DNA from: Xiheicaenibacterium sp046351325
GTDB lineage: Bacteria > Myxococcota_A > Polyangia > Polyangiales > Polyangiaceae
Assembly (NCBI GenBank): GCA_046351325.1
Contig: JAXLYR010000025.1
Span: 45,916-109,915 of the forward strand
Reading direction: 5' to 3'
Length of the DNA: 64,000 bases
Shown here: piece by piece, positions 63,495 to 64,000 of the stretch
Position numbering within the stretch: position 1 is the first letter of the stretch
Layout: each line of letters starts with the position of its first letter
Position numbers and translations under genes: made by a program
Notes under the pieces: generated by a model
Told to the model about the DNA's origin: nothing
Database searches by the model: none
Seen by the model: only the letters and a program-made list of their open reading frames with translations

Positions 63495-64000
63495 GCCTCG
63501 CGATCGCCCTCGCCGTGATGGTCGCGGCCTCTGGAGCCGCCCCGCCGACGCTCGCGCTCACCAGCCCCGCGCGCAGCCAAATCAATGACGACGTAAAAGA
63601 TATTCTGTCGAACAAGGGCTACCAATTCTGCAACGACCGCGACCATCGCCTGTGGCCTTGGGAGCGCGACTACTGCCCGCTGCTCGGCACCTCCAACGCC
63701 GCTTGCCCCGAGTTCCCCCAGGTCTGCAAGAACGAGCTCGAGCTGACGGGCGACGACGAGCTGCCGACGAAGCCCAGCAGCCGCATGGGCAACCCCGACG
63801 ACGCAAAGGACAAAGACGACCGCTCCAAGGGAAAGGGTGACGACGAGGGGAAGGGTGACAAGGAGAAGGAGAAAGAGCCCGAGAAGCTCAACCTCCCCGA
63901 AGGCGTCGCGTTCGTCCTCCGCATCCTCTTCTTCTTGTTCGCCGCGGTCTTCGTCGGCGCGATCATCTGGCTCATCGCGCGCAGCGTGATGAAGGGTCGC
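63491..64000 (+). CDS. Membrane protein with charged linker, 5' part only
   Basis: The ATG at 63491 overlaps the previous stop (ATGA); the frame is open for 170 codons to the window end. Signal peptide (LAIALAVMVAASGAAPPTLA), a ~70-residue domain with four Cys (CNDRDH, YCPLLG, ACPEFPQVC), a very Lys/Asp/Glu-rich linker (KDKDDRSKGKGDDEGK) and a transmembrane helix (VLRILFFLFAAVFVGAIIWL). Fits a DUF4129-type protein of an RDD/SpoIIM/MoxR cluster; the rest is outside the window. Confidence 0.7.
   Translation, partial: MSLAIALAVMVAASGAAPPTLALTSPARSQINDDVKDILSNKGYQFCNDRDHRLWPWERDYCPLLGTSNAACPEFPQVCKNELELTGDDELPTKPSSRMGNPDDAKDKDDRSKGKGDDEGKGDKEKEKEPEKLNLPEGVAFVLRILFFLFAAVFVGAIIWLIARSVMKGR

Overview
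This 64-kb window is very GC-rich and densely coded. It looks like chromosome from a myxobacterium (Myxococcota). Direct support: two secreted proteins end in a MYXO-CTERM-like tag (Cys, short hydrophobic helix, Arg cluster); MopE-type CDxxDNDCD metal-binding motifs; many Gly/Ala-rich lipoproteins with a lipobox; a eukaryote-like Ser/Thr kinase with an extra C-terminal module; and a bacterial sterol-type locus. An order such as Polyangiales (Sandaracinaceae-like) is a guess. I saw no rRNA, tRNA, CRISPR array, insertion sequence or phage gene.

Layout. 1-3.5 kb: end of an MFS transporter, a methyltransferase, and a SulP transporter carrying STAS and cyclic-nucleotide domains. 3.5-10.5 kb: a four-gene MacAB-TolC-like efflux operon on the minus strand, divergent from a Cpx-like two-component system; CpxR-like GTAAA repeats lie between them. 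10.5-24.5 kb: a flavoprotein-methyltransferase fusion, a diguanylate cyclase, a GMC oxidoreductase with an extra N-terminal beta domain, a 1335-residue Cys-rich modular lipoprotein, a Ser/Thr kinase and a biotin carboxylase.

24.8-33.3 kb is the most striking part. Three co-directional genes encode what look like six enzymes of sterol/triterpenol synthesis. Gene one fuses class II HMG-CoA reductase, squalene synthase and a 3-beta-HSD/SdmB-like SDR. Gene two, overlapping it by 4 bp, is a Rieske oxygenase like SdmA. Gene three fuses a squalene-epoxidase-like flavoprotein to an oxidosqualene cyclase. Read together they run from HMG-CoA (mevalonate entry) through squalene and oxidosqualene to a cyclised and possibly C-4-demethylated product. 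The mevalonate-to-farnesyl-PP steps and any C-14 demethylase are not in the window. A FAD amine-oxidase-like gene follows.

35.5-45.3 kb: a small unknown protein, a membrane metallophosphoesterase, a TetR regulator, an amino-acid ABC importer with receptor and permease fused, lipoproteins, a phosphohexomutase and a MYXO-CTERM protein. 45.3-50.3 kb: two overlapping genes for surface proteins (vWA/MopE/MYXO-CTERM, and MopE plus formylglycine-enzyme-like). 50.4-56.3 kb: a YihY-type membrane protein, a TetR regulator divergent from a CrtI-like oxidoreductase with a candidate operator between, an MFS transporter and homoserine dehydrogenase. 56.5-64 kb: a single-chain fusion of the two type VI sheath subunits (TssB-TssC), a flavin monooxygenase-old yellow enzyme fusion of the salicylyl/anthraniloyl-CoA type, and a tightly overlapping RDD/SpoIIM-like membrane-protein operon cut by the window end.

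Gene fusion is the recurring theme: at least seven genes join domains that are usually separate. All functional calls come from motif reading by eye; no database search was run.
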